A DNA stretch of 64,000 nucleotides from Enterovibrio sp. JCM 19048. GTDB taxonomy: Bacteria; Pseudomonadota; Gammaproteobacteria; Enterobacterales; Vibrionaceae. Shown here in pieces: positions 17,034 through 26,994 of the stretch. The position numbers were made by a program, and so were the translations under genes. The first letter of the stretch is position 1. Every line of letters starts with the position of its first letter. The notes below the pieces were generated by a model. That model searched no databases. It was not told where the DNA came from and saw only the letters and a list, made by a program, of their open reading frames with translations. The DNA lies in assembly GCA_001310415.1 (NCBI GenBank), contig BAXE01000005.1, positions 1 through 64,000 on the forward strand, in the 5' to 3' direction.

Positions 17034-19430
17034 GAAGTCTGGCGTCGGCATGCGGCGCTTTTGCATTCTTTCTGCCGTTTCTTGCTCAGGCAATGACGAT
17101 ATCGCTGCCACTGACGTTGAATGGGCGGCAACTTGGCAACGTGCCAGTGTCGCTTTCCGGGATGGATGTAGAGGCGGTGTCGCTTGAATCCTTAAAGCCC
17201 GTCATAGGCAGCAGGGTGTCCGACCATGTTTGGCAGGCGGTGGCCAAGGCGGACAGCGATTTGGTCTCACTGACCGCATTAGCGGAACAGGGGGTGGAGA
17301 TAAGCTTTGATCCTGCCTCGTTGTCGTTAAATGCCAGTATTCAAAATAGCGCCCAGGGCAAGACCAACGTTAATTTCGGTGGAGGCTATCGGCCTTTTAC
17401 TCCTTCCGAGAGCGGCACATTCAGCTGGCTCAACAACTTCAATTTATCCCACGATGAAAGCTGGCAGGATGATGATGCCTCCCGCAGTACTTCCCTGGAT
17501 TGGCTTACTCAGATAAACCTTGGTGGTGCTGATGGCCTGAACCTGACTGCTGCAAACTACTTTGGTGTTAGCAACGAAGAAGGAAAATTTCGTCGCGGTG
17601 AAATCACAGCCTTTATGGACTGGCCGAATCTTCCTCTCAGGCTTATGCGGGCGATGTCCAAATGGAAACGTCAGGCCATATGTCGACGGGTAGTCTAGGC
17701 GGCATTTCCCTTGGTTCGGCGTATAAAACCTTGCAGCCACAGCGTGAAATAGGCCCTGAGAACCAGCAGGAACTGATTCTTCAGGAAGCCGCGGACTTAC
17801 AGATTGTGGTCAACGATCAGGTTATTTTCAGCGGCTGGCAGGAAGCCGGACGCTTCAACTTGATGAACTTGCCCATGGCCAACGGCGCCAACGACATTGT
17901 CGTTCATATCTCTTACCTTTCCGGCAAAAAGGAAACCCGGGTATTCAGCCAGTTCTACAACAGCAACCTTCTGAAAGAAGGGCTGATCAACTATGCATTT
18001 TCAGCCGGTGTACCGTCGACATTCAATACAGATGGCGTGGAGTACCAAAACGGTTGGGTGGCAGGAGGCTTTGTTGAATATGCCTTAGCGCGGCAGTAAC
18101 CGTCGGAATGAATGGCAATATTGCCCAGCATGGCCAGTTACTGGGGGCGTTAGCGACAGTCGGCACGGAATGGGGCAATCTGTCAGCCCGAGCGTCCGTC
18201 AGCAGAAGCCAGGATGACGTTGTAGGCAATAAAATATCCCTTAACTATGAGAGCGAAATTATTGGATCCGGCGAGAGTGCCTCTCCCAATCTTCGGCTCA
18301 GTGCCGAATATGCCGATGATTTTCTGTCTGCACTCTGGCAGGACGACCAAGTCGCTACCTCTTACGCCCGCTATCTCGCCAATTACCGTTGGACAATCAA
18401 TGATAAATGGAGCCTGACGCTAACAGGTTCGTATTACGAAGATGGCTATGATGCAGAACAGACCAGCTTTACGTCACTGGTCAACTGGCGTAATGGCAAC
18501 CTGACGTTGGGCGGAGGGGTTAACTACTATGAAAACGACGAACAGGCAGAGCCAGATACCCAGTATTTTCTGACCCTTGGCTGGCGCTGGGCGCACCGCG
18601 ACCACGGTTACAATGTCAGCGGAAGCTATAACAGCCAGAATAATCGCGCCCGAGTTGATTTGGGTAAAAGTGGCATTGAACGTGTCGGCAGCGTTGGTTA
18701 TCGCGTTCAAGCTGAATATGACAACGATCAAGACAGTGAAAGTGCCCAGCTGAGTTACACCGCAAACCGGGCAAGGGTGGAAGCGGAAATATCCCGCACC
18801 AATATTAATGCAGACCCGTCAGGCGCGAGTTACTCCGCTATCCTGCGTGGCAATACCTCCATCGGATTTGTTGACGGGAAACTGGGTTGGGGAAGGGCTA
18901 CGAGTGGACCATTCCTGATTGCCAACCTGCATCCAACCCTGTCTGGTAGCAGCGCAAGATTAGGGACAGACCAAAATGACGGATACCGCGCAGCGGCAAC
19001 CAACATTGGTGGCCTGATGCCGCTGGAGTTTGCCTACGCAGAGCGGAATGTCGATATCAATATTCCGGATGCGCCCCTTGGCTATAACTGGGGTGAAAGC
19101 CGTCTGTCGTTCACGCCGGGAGCGGCGACGGGGCATGCTATTACCCTGGGTTCGGACAATGCCTATACGGTCAAGGGCATACTGGTTGATAGCCTGGGCA
19201 ATCCGCTTTCTTACCTGCGGGGCAATCTGATCAATGCCGAATACGCATTGTCTTTCTTTACCAATAAGCAAGGTCGCTTCTTCGTTCAGGAGGCTGCTCC
19301 CGGTACTTATCGCGTAGAAATAAATGATGAGCGCTATCAGACCGGCCAAATCGAAATCCCGCGGGAACAATCCAGTTTAATCGATGTTGGTATCCACCAG
19401 ATTGCGTGTGAGGAGACAAGCTGCAAATGA
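17030..19430 (+). CDS. Outer-membrane pilus usher (frame broken twice)
   Basis: About 800 aa when repaired. A signal peptide (SLASACGAFAFFLPFLAQA) is followed by an N-terminal chaperone-binding domain, a long beta-barrel region with alternating aromatic strands (FSWLNNFNLSHDESWQDDD, LTLTGSYYEDGYD) and a C-terminal carboxypeptidase-regulatory-like domain (GILVDSLGNPLSYLRGNLIN, FVQEAAPGTYRVEI). This matches the alternative (CS1/ECP-type) ushers better than classical FimD. One-base losses lie near 17630 and 18095 (TTAGCG for TTAAGCG). It starts with GTG inside the chaperone stop and ends in a 4-base overlap with the next gene. It should secrete and assemble the pilus. Confidence 0.85.
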
Positions 19431-20317
19431 AAACGACTAAGTCGATAGCGATGTGTTTGGTTACGTTTTTGCTTTCTTCTGCAAGCTATGCAGAGAACGT
19501 GGTTTCAACAGAGCCGGAGTGCGTCGGCGGCTGGAAGTTGGGGTTTGATTTCGATACACCTTCACCCCACACAAAAAATAAGTTTGGCAGTTGGGTGTAT
19601 GGCTACATCCAGCTGGATCGTGACCTGGCTGGTTGTGTGGATCATGTTGTTATTTCCCAACCGGATAGTGGAGAAAAGACACTAATAGGTCACTCGGGGC
19701 GCTATGCGTATGACCTTTATGACAACGCCCAAAACAAATTGCCCGAGGGTCATAATGAATCCAGCATTGTCAGAGTCAACGGCGCACAAAAAACCGAACT
19801 TTGGATGTTTATCCCTAATGGCCAGCAACTTAGCGCGGGGAAATACGTTTATTCACTTACTGCTTCACTGGCAGGGCGACAGCTGGGATTGCCCAAGCAG
19901 CAGACGTTTGCGTTTGTGTATCCAGTTAAGCCTTATGTAGAAGTAAGTCTTGATGGCAACCGTAACCAGTGGGTAAGTGCAACCGACAACTATGTGCAGG
20001 TAAACCTTGGCGATTTGACGCGGAAAAACCGCCGTGATCTGGCAGTCAACATCAGCAGCAATGGCTTTGTCTCTATGTCCGTACTTTCAACCAATCGCGG
20101 CTATTTGGTTAACCAGCAAAACTCTGACACCAAAGTGCCTTACGAAATGCGGTTCAACAACCGGCCCTTAGCGCTAGACAGCGAAACGTCGATAGCCATT
20201 GGTCAAGGTGTTACCGCCGGGACAAACGCCACACTGTCATTCCAAAATGACCCAGCGCCGTTTGCCCGAGCCGGGAAATATCATGATTTCGTAACAGTGA
20301 GTTTATTTGCGCAATGA
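19427..20317 (+). CDS. Putative pilus tip/minor subunit
   Basis: A 296-aa exported protein (signal KSIAMCLVTFLLSSASYA). The N-terminal region has paired cysteines (EPECVGGW and LAGCVDH). The C-terminal portion (about 180-296) has a pilin-like pattern ending in GKYHDFVTVSLFAQ, similar in style to the end of the first-gene pilin. Position last in the operon after the usher, two-domain size and pilin-like tail suggest a tip adhesin. The ATG overlaps the usher stop (ATGA). Receptor unknown. The frame is intact. Confidence 0.68.
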   Translation: MKTTKSIAMCLVTFLLSSASYAENVVSTEPECVGGWKLGFDFDTPSPHTKNKFGSWVYGYIQLDRDLAGCVDHVVISQPDSGEKTLIGHSGRYAYDLYDNAQNKLPEGHNESSIVRVNGAQKTELWMFIPNGQQLSAGKYVYSLTASLAGRQLGLPKQQTFAFVYPVKPYVEVSLDGNRNQWVSATDNYVQVNLGDLTRKNRRDLAVNISSNGFVSMSVLSTNRGYLVNQQNSDTKVPYEMRFNNRPLALDSETSIAIGQGVTAGTNATLSFQNDPAPFARAGKYHDFVTVSLFAQ

Positions 20318-20427
20318 GGGAGAGGGTACACCCTTAGATCAGCCTTCTTTTAATCTCCATAAATTTGACATATTTCCTTCATCAAACCAGACGATGATGC
20401 CGCCATCTTCTTGATACGGATGTAGTT

Positions 20428-21084
20428 ATGAAAAAATCTATTATGCTTGCAGGTCTGCTGATGGGTGTTTCTTCAGTGGTGGCGGCGACTAACTTTGAGC
20501 AAATTGACACTTACACTATCAAAGCCAGCCAAGATTACCTTTCAGGGATTCCTGCCAAGAATGCCAACGGCACAGTAAACGCGATTATTGAAATCCCAAC
20601 CGGTACCAACGAGAAATGGGAAGTGAGCAAGCGCGACAGCTCAGTCATTAACTGGGAATTCAAAAATGGCCAGCCGCGTATTGTCCATTACATGGGCTAT
20701 CCGGGTAACTATGGCGCAATTCCAAGCACAGCGTTGCCAAAGGAACTCGGTGGCGATGGTGACCCGCTGGATGTGATTGTGCTGGGCTCTGCAATGGAGC
20801 GAGGCAGCGTGGCACCAGTGCGCGTCATTGGAGGCCTGAAAATGCTGGATGGTGGCGAGCAAGACGACAAGCTGATTGCTGTGCCTGTGGTTGAGCAATC
20901 ACCTTTTAAGGACATTGAATCGGTCGAGGATCTTCAAAAGCAGTACCCGGGCGTGGTCGAGATTGTGAAGATCTGGTTTGCCAACTACAAAGGCCCGAAA
21001 GGAGAGATGGAGATTCAGGGTGTCATGTCTGGCCAAGAAGCCAACAAAGTACTCGAGCAAGCCATCAGCCAGTTTAAAAGGTAA
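20428..21084 (+). CDS. Exported family I inorganic pyrophosphatase
   Basis: A 218-aa protein with a clear signal peptide (KSIMLAGLLMGVSSVVAA) followed by a family I soluble pyrophosphatase domain. Visible marks are the substrate/metal-binding GDGDPLDVIVLGSAMERGSV (the D-G-D-P-x-D signature), NYGAIPSTALP and EIVKIWFANYKG. It hydrolyses pyrophosphate to phosphate. Cytosolic Ppa of E. coli is about 176 aa and lacks a leader, so this copy probably acts in the periplasm for phosphate scavenging. It is monocistronic with its own terminator, and the frame is intact. A cytosolic ppa should exist elsewhere in the genome. Confidence 0.9.
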   Translation: MKKSIMLAGLLMGVSSVVAATNFEQIDTYTIKASQDYLSGIPAKNANGTVNAIIEIPTGTNEKWEVSKRDSSVINWEFKNGQPRIVHYMGYPGNYGAIPSTALPKELGGDGDPLDVIVLGSAMERGSVAPVRVIGGLKMLDGGEQDDKLIAVPVVEQSPFKDIESVEDLQKQYPGVVEIVKIWFANYKGPKGEMEIQGVMSGQEANKVLEQAISQFKR

Positions 21085-21116
21085 ACCGCGTCTTACCCCG
21101 ATGTTGTTTTATCCAT

Positions 21117-21142
21117 GCCCAGCCTACGTGCTGGGCTTTCTC
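21117..21142 (+). terminator. Terminator of the exported pyrophosphatase gene
   Basis: GCCCAGC CTACGT GCTGGGC followed by TTTCTCGTTTT; stem of 7 bp with a T-rich tail. Confidence 0.75.
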
Positions 21143-21329
21143 GTTTTGGTGGTTTTAAACCCTGTATTTATAAGTGGTATTGGGGCGACGTGTAATTAAA
21201 TGTGTAAGTATCAGCTTGTTCTTATTGAGAAATGTCTAAAGTTAGACTTAACTAAAAATACACCTGTCTTACTTTTGAGAGGTGAAGGAAGCAAACTTTC
21301 CATTCATGCTAACCGGCGGCCCATATTCG

Positions 21330-23641
21330 ATGAAACTATTGAGTAATATCAGTGCGAGCAGAGTTAGTACGCGCGTTAAAGGGCTGTTTTTCCTACTATC
21401 CGCCGTCGCTCTGTTTCTATTATCCCGAGTTGAATTTCTTCACTTTCATGTATTTATAGAGCTGTGGGCTGTCGGCATTGCTATTCGAATTGTCTCGGCC
21501 AACTCCTCCCAGAAATCAATGAACACCATGACCCACCTTTCGCTGGTGGCAAGCCTGTATCTCTGGGTCAGCCTGTTCGACTTTGCACATGTGATCACTT
21601 ACAAAGGTATGCCATTTACAGAAGGGTTGGGGCCAAATCCTGCCACCCAGTTTTGGATTGCAGGGCGTCTTCTGGAAAGTGCGGGCCTGGCTTTGCTGTT
21701 TTTATTCAGCCAGCAAGGCACTATCGCCTTTGGGTGACAAGAATGCTGGCTTTCATTGCCGTGGTTCTGCTGGCCTCTATCTATCCGATGGGGGTCTTTC
21801 CGGACTCCTACATTGAGGGCAGCGGCCTCACCGCGTTCAAAATTAACGCAGAGTATGTAGTGATTGCGTTAATGGGGGTGGCGCTGATTGGGCTTTACCT
21901 GAACCGGGAGCATTTCACAGCGAGGCAGAGAGGCTACTATATCGGTGCATTTGTTTTTACCGCCATCGCAGAACTTTGCTTTACCCAGTATGTTTCGGTT
22001 TATGGTGCATCGAATGCCATTGGGCATTTTTTCCGGTTGGCATCCTACTATTGCCTGCTGTTGGGATACACCTGCAACAATGGGAAAGATGTCCGCAGCT
22101 TTATCAGCTCCATTAACCCGTACGCCCTTTATATTGCGCTCTCTTTTTCGGTCGTCATTCTGGCGATGGGGTATTCGCTGCGGGCTTACGAAGAAGAGCA
22201 ACATTTAGAGCAACACAGAGGGCTGCACCAGACAGTGGTGGAAGATATCGTTAACCTGATTGGTGTGACCGCGCAAAAACATCACTTACTGTTAAAAAGC
22301 CTTGAAGCCTATGCGCTTTCCAATCCCCATTTGAATGATGAACAGTTCCAGCGGTTCAGTCAGGTGTTGCTTTCCGAAAATCCCGATGTATTGGGCATGC
22401 ACCTGATGGGAAGGGATAAAGCGGTCTACTCACTCAATGTCAGTAAAGAAATGAAAAGCGTGCATGACACGTTGCACACGGAATACCACTTGCAGCATCT
22501 GGTCGGTGACATTGATCGGTCGGAAGTGGCTATTGATGGCCCCAGGGAATTTATTCCAGGAAAACTTGGCTTGATGCTGATTAAGCCTATCAAAACTGAA
22601 GCCACGAATTCGCCATCAACATTTTGGGGATCTGCAATGATATTTGTCGACATGGACAGTCTGATTGCAAACCCAATGATCTCTTCCTTTACTAAAGAGT
22701 TTCTCGTTGGTACCCGTTTTCTGGATTTGGATGATAAGCCATTAACGCCGTTTGTTGGCTCTTCTGACTTGTTTGAACCTTCAGAAGAAGCGGCAGTCGC
22801 CATTGCCACCGTCGGCGACCGCAAATTGGAGGTGGTTGTGCGACATGTTCCCATCGCACACTCTGCCCATGTTAGCGTGATACTGTCACCCTGGTACTGG
22901 CCGATGCTGATGCTGTTTACGGTAGTGTCAGGCGTGGCGCTTTATCGTCTGGTCAACCAACATCTGGTGATCAAACTGACGCGCAGGGAAGCAACGCTTC
23001 AGCAACGCCGCGCTTCAAGTGACGAACTTACCGGGCTTTATAACCGACGCTGTTTTATTGATATGGGGCAAAAAGCGCTGCAGTTGGCTGACCGCGACAG
23101 CAAAAGTGTGGTGCTGCTGTTTATGGATCTGGATGGATTCAAACAGGTTAATGACCAATATGGTCATTCTGTGGGGGACATGGTGCTGTGCGAAGTGGCG
23201 AAAAGAATTTCCCAAAGTGTCCGCAGCTCAGATATCGTTGCCCGTTACGGGGGTGATGAATTCTTAGTGCTTTTACAAGGCGCAAATACTTCCGATAACC
23301 GCAGTGCCCAAGCTATCCTGAACGCCATTTCCGAGCCGTTTTCATTTGGACACCAGCACATCACTGTAGGAATGAGTATTGGTATCGCCTGCTATCCCTA
23401 TGATGCGGATAACCTGACAGACCTTATTCTGGCGGGTGATGAAGCCATGTATGAGGCTAAAAACCAGGGGCGTAATTGCTTTATCACCTACGAATCCTGC
23501 TTAGCAAAAAACACCGAGGCTCGGCGTAGCGTCTGTTTTCACTTCATCTACTTTTCAACATGGGTAATCATCTCGACAATTAACGTGGTTCTTACCTGCG
23601 ATTTACCTGGCACTTACATTAAGTGTGACTTTCCATTTTAG
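21330..23641 (+). CDS. Membrane diguanylate cyclase (MASE-like sensor + GGDEF; frame broken)
   Basis: About 770 aa. The N-terminal part has about eight hydrophobic spans in a MASE3-like arrangement (VKGLFFLLSAVALFLLSR onward), then an extracytoplasmic sensory region (about 240-510), a further membrane span (WPMLMLFTVVSGVALYRLV) and a GGDEF domain with RYGGDEF. An intact inhibitory I-site R-S-S-D sits five residues before GGDEF, so it should make c-di-GMP under product feedback. A G is missing from GGGG near 21732. The start is uncertain: GTG 21282, ATG 21306 and ATG 21330 are all in frame. The last 45 residues after CFITYES look unlike the family and may be a further frameshift artefact. Confidence 0.85.
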
Positions 23642-23781
23642 TGACCTGTCTTTAACCGAACATCAACGCTGCATTTCCCTTTTTGTCTGAATCGGATAGA
23701 CCCGAACGGTGATACACAAACCTTTGGCAGGGAGCGGCTCAATGTTTCCGTAGTAAGTAGTTGTAGGTTGGAGACAAGAAT

Positions 23782-24859
23782 ATGATCACAAAACCCCTTT
23801 CCCTGGCTACCTTGATTGGCGCAGCGCTCCTTGTGGGGTGTGGTGGCGACGGTGGTGGCTCTCCTTCTCCGTCTGGCTCCGCATCCCTCACCCTTGGTGT
23901 ATCTGACGCGCCAGTCGATGACGCGAACAAAGTGGTTATCGCTTTCGAAGATGTTGTGCTGATCCCCTTGGGGGATGACAGCGACAGTGATGACGATAGC
24001 GACGACGACAATGATGATGACAACTCAAGTTCAGGTTCACCATTCTCCTGAATGTCAGTCAAAACGGAGAGTTGCGTCAGGTTGACCTGCTGAAATATCA
24101 AGGCACCTCTTACGACACTATCATCAGCAGCCAAACACTTTCGCCGGGCAAATACGCCATGTGTGTCTATGTAAAAGACGGTACCCAGTTGAACGATGAC
24201 TCGCTCTCCTACGTGGAGAAAAAAGACGGGTCACTGAAAGGGTTGGTGGTGCCGAGTAAAGGCAGCTGCTTTGGCTATAAACCATCTACCACTGACCAGG
24301 GAAGACTGAAGTTTTCCGGCAAAGGTGAAAACCTGGAAATTTCGACAGGGAACAACCGGTTTGTGCTGGAGTTTGACCTGCGTAAAGGTCTGGCAGATCC
24401 ACAAGGTCAAGACTATATGCTGATGAACTCCAATGCCGTTACATTGGTGAATCTCTCCGAGTCTGGTGAAATTGAAGGGGATGTGTCTGTCCAGCAATAT
24501 CAAGCCTGTGAATCAGACAGTCTGGGCGGGCCATTTTCCCATGCCGTCTATCTCTATCCGGGAGATATCGGACAATCGCAGATGGGAGACATGGGAGCGA
24601 CAGATCCCGCACTGGTTGAGCCTATCGCTATCGCAGACGTGTCATCTTCAGAGGATGATTCAGGTGATACCGAATACGACTATGAATTCGGGTTTATCGG
24701 CCCCGGCACTTACAGCTTGGATATACCTGCACGGCCTACGTGGATAAATCGGATTCTGCGCAAACGGACACCGATGGCTTCGAGATATTTGCCGCCTATG
24801 GTCCGGTCGTCGTGACAGCTGGCCAATCGACTGAACTGGATATTGTGCCCGTCCAATAA
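23782..24859 (+). CDS. DUF4382-type lipoprotein (frame broken twice)
   Basis: About 359 aa when repaired. The lipobox is LLVGC (Cys20), followed by a Gly/Ser/Pro linker and a DUF4382-like beta domain (SLTLGVSDAPVDDANKVVIA, then QVDLLKYQGTSYDTIISSQ, LSPGKYAMCVYV). An acidic low-complexity run of Asp/Ser (about 67-85) interrupts the domain. The C-terminal part ends in AGQSTELDIVPVQ. One-base losses lie near 24037 and near 24720 (TTGGAT for TTGGGAT). It is probably anchored in the outer membrane; function unknown. It ends at TAA 24857-24859, followed by a terminator shared with the convergent thioesterase. Confidence 0.78.
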
Positions 24860-24878
24860 ACCGCAGGGTACGAATGAA

Positions 24879-24909
24879 CAAGCCGACCACGGGGTCGGCT
24901 TGCTTTTTA
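24879..24909. terminator. Bidirectional terminator
   Basis: AAGCCGACC ACG GGGTCGGCTT followed by GCTTTTTATT; lies between two convergent genes. Confidence 0.85.
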
Positions 24910-24927
24910 TTGCTGCAAAGAAGGTGG

Positions 24928-25413
24928 CTACTTAAAGTGTTTGACGTGCGCTTCCATTTCCTCGCCAATCTCCTTTCGCATGTTCATCAAACGAATCGCT
25001 GATGCTTCGAGCTTCTTGTCTTCTTCTGATTGCGGAACCCATTTCGGGATGCTGGTTGGCTTACCTTCCTCATCCACCGCCACCATGATGACGATACAAT
25101 GGGTTGTCAGCCGGTTCTTCATCACTTTAGGGTCACTTGCCTGAACATCAATGGCGATGTGCATTGAAGTGTTGCCGGTATAAATAACCTTGGCACTGAC
25201 TTCCACCAGATTACCCACGTGAATAGGCTGCACAAAACGGATACCACCGGCATAGGCCGTGATGCAGTATTTCCCACTCCAGGCTGCCGAGCAGGCATAG
25301 GCTGCAAGGTCAATCCATTTCATTACCGCGCCACCGTGAACTTTCCCGCCAAAATTGACGTCTCCTGGCTCAGCCAAAAAGCGCAATGTTATCTCTCTTT
25401 TTCCCTGACTCAT
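24928..25413 (-). CDS. Acyl-CoA thioesterase (hotdog fold)
   Basis: A 161-aa single-hotdog thioesterase of the YciA/acyl-CoA hydrolase type. Marks are the N-terminal TLRFLAEPGDVNFGGKVHGG with the conserved N-x-x-G-x-x-H-G-G-x-x-M motif, and the second strand IRFVQPIHVGNLVEVSAKV. It hydrolyses acyl-CoAs in the cytosol. ATG 25413 is chosen because the family starts close to TLRFL; the 53 upstream codons do not look like coding sequence. It has a longer charged C-terminal tail than YciA. It is divergent from the EamA transporter, and the frame is intact. Confidence 0.88.
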   Translation of the reverse strand: MSQGKREITLRFLAEPGDVNFGGKVHGGAVMKWIDLAAYACSAAWSGKYCITAYAGGIRFVQPIHVGNLVEVSAKVIYTGNTSMHIAIDVQASDPKVMKNRLTTHCIVIMVAVDEEGKPTSIPKWVPQSEEDKKLEASAIRLMNMRKEIGEEMEAHVKHFK

Positions 25414-25631
25414 TGTCTTTGTCTCTACTGCATTAGTTACCTTAAGTGATAACCACAACATTAACATTTTTGCCAGTTTGTCTCGCGTTGTGGAGCGCAC
25501 ATCCAGTGAAAAAAGAGTCGAAAAAGCCTTTGCGGATTTTTTATTCCGATTTCGCAACTTCACCATATCCAAGCCACTTTTGCAGTGTGATAATGCGAGC
25601 TGTTTTGTTCTTTTTCACAGTTTGGTGCGAA

Positions 25632-26513
25632 ATGTTGTCGGAAAGACGCGCTTCTATAATTTTGCTTGTTGCGACGGTGCTGGCGGCCTGGGGGTGGATA
25701 TTCTCCAAAGAGGCGATTCTGGGGCTACCACCGTTTGGATTTATCGGTCTTCGTTTTATTGCTGCATCGCTTTGCTTAATGCCATTTTGTTTCAGTCAGC
25801 TAAAACGGGTCGAACGCGGAAACCTGATTCGCGCCGGTGGGGTGGGCAGCATTCTGGCATGTGCGCTGCTGTGCTGGATTTATGCCATGTCGGTCAGTAC
25901 ATCACTGGGTGAAGGGGCGTTTATCATGAGCCTTTCCATGCTGATTGTGCCGCCCATTGCCTGGCTATTGTTCAAGCAAAGACCACCGAGAATTTTCTGG
26001 GTTTCCATGCCAATTGCGGTGGCAGGTCTGGCACTGCTTTCATTGGGTGGTGTGGGCTGGCAACTGTCACCGAGCCAAATCTGGTTCTTGCTTGCAGCAC
26101 TGTTTCTGGCAACCCATTTCAATTTCAACAGCCAATACGCCAAGAGTATTCCTGCGCTGGTTCTGACGTCCGTGCAGCTTTTCGTGACGGGCGTAATCGC
26201 TTTGGCTGCATCACTGCTGACAGAAACCTGGCCGGAATCAGTGCCAACCAGTATCTGGGGTTGGTTCACCTTAAGTGTGCTTGTGGCGACCAGTTTGCGC
26301 TACCTGATGCAAACCCTGGGGCAGAAGGGCGCGAGCGCGGCGAACGCGGCGATCATTATGATTCTTGAGCCGGTATGGACAGTGATCCTGAGTGTGGTTT
26401 GGTACCACGAAGCCATGCCAGCACATAAAATTGCGGGTTGTACATTGATCCTTGCTTCATTGCTCATTTACCGCGGCAGCGAACCGTTACGGCGTTTACT
26501 CAGGAGTAAATAG
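25632..26513 (+). CDS. EamA/DMT-superfamily transporter
   Basis: A 293-aa inner-membrane protein with ten hydrophobic spans in two EamA repeats (first AAWGWIFSKEAILGLPPFGF; second ending ILEPVWTVILSVVWYHEAM). Members export amino acids or other small metabolites; the substrate cannot be read from sequence. ATG 25632 is preferred because the EamA pattern begins directly after it; upstream in-frame codons overlap the divergent promoter. It is followed 2 bases later by the small helical protein gene, whose ribosome site (AGGAG) lies within its last codons, so the two form an operon. The frame is intact. Confidence 0.88.
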   Translation: MLSERRASIILLVATVLAAWGWIFSKEAILGLPPFGFIGLRFIAASLCLMPFCFSQLKRVERGNLIRAGGVGSILACALLCWIYAMSVSTSLGEGAFIMSLSMLIVPPIAWLLFKQRPPRIFWVSMPIAVAGLALLSLGGVGWQLSPSQIWFLLAALFLATHFNFNSQYAKSIPALVLTSVQLFVTGVIALAASLLTETWPESVPTSIWGWFTLSVLVATSLRYLMQTLGQKGASAANAAIIMILEPVWTVILSVVWYHEAMPAHKIAGCTLILASLLIYRGSEPLRRLLRSK

Positions 26514-26515
26514 TC

Positions 26516-26985
26516 ATGCTTGACCCAATCAAGAGTGCTTACAACGGCGAGCTGTATGGCATCGCGTTTTTCGCGCACTTTGCTGCCAACTATGAAGATT
26601 TCAGTAAAGTAGACGTTTGGAATACCTTGGGCGAAGTGGAAATGCTGACCGCAAGATTGCTGAAGTCTGAGCTTGAGGCATTGGGTGAGAGCGTTCCTGA
26701 GACGGATGCATCATGACAGCGAAAGGGATCGCCGATGCTGAAAAATGGCTGCACCTGCCTTGGTCTGAACTGATCTATACATTGGTGGATTGGGTCGCGC
26801 CGTATCAGGCGTTTTATCAGCAAAATACTGATACAGCGCCCGGGCATCTGCCGCTTTACCGTTTGGTCAGCGACCATGAAAATGCCATTTACGCATTCCT
26901 GTTGGCTGAGCAAGCCAAGAAAACTGACAGCATAGAAGTGTTGAAAGGATTTCTACACCAATACGCCAAAGGTATTGCCCGCTAG
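26516..26985 (+). CDS. Small all-helical protein, possibly ferritin-like (one split gene or two overlapping genes)
   Basis: Two frames overlap at ATGA: 26516-26716 (66 aa) and 26713-26985 (90 aa). A single one-base loss near 26712 would fuse them into a 156-aa protein, in line with the many such losses in this window. The fused protein shows four predicted amphipathic helices with acidic residues at suggestive places (YNGELYGIAFF, TLGEVEMLTARLL, LIYTLVDWV, SDHENAIYAFLLAE), a ferritin/rubrerythrin-like pattern, but I cannot confirm metal ligands. It sits in an operon with the EamA transporter. I do not recognise a named family. Confidence 0.5.
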
Positions 26986-26994
26986 CGGGCTCTG

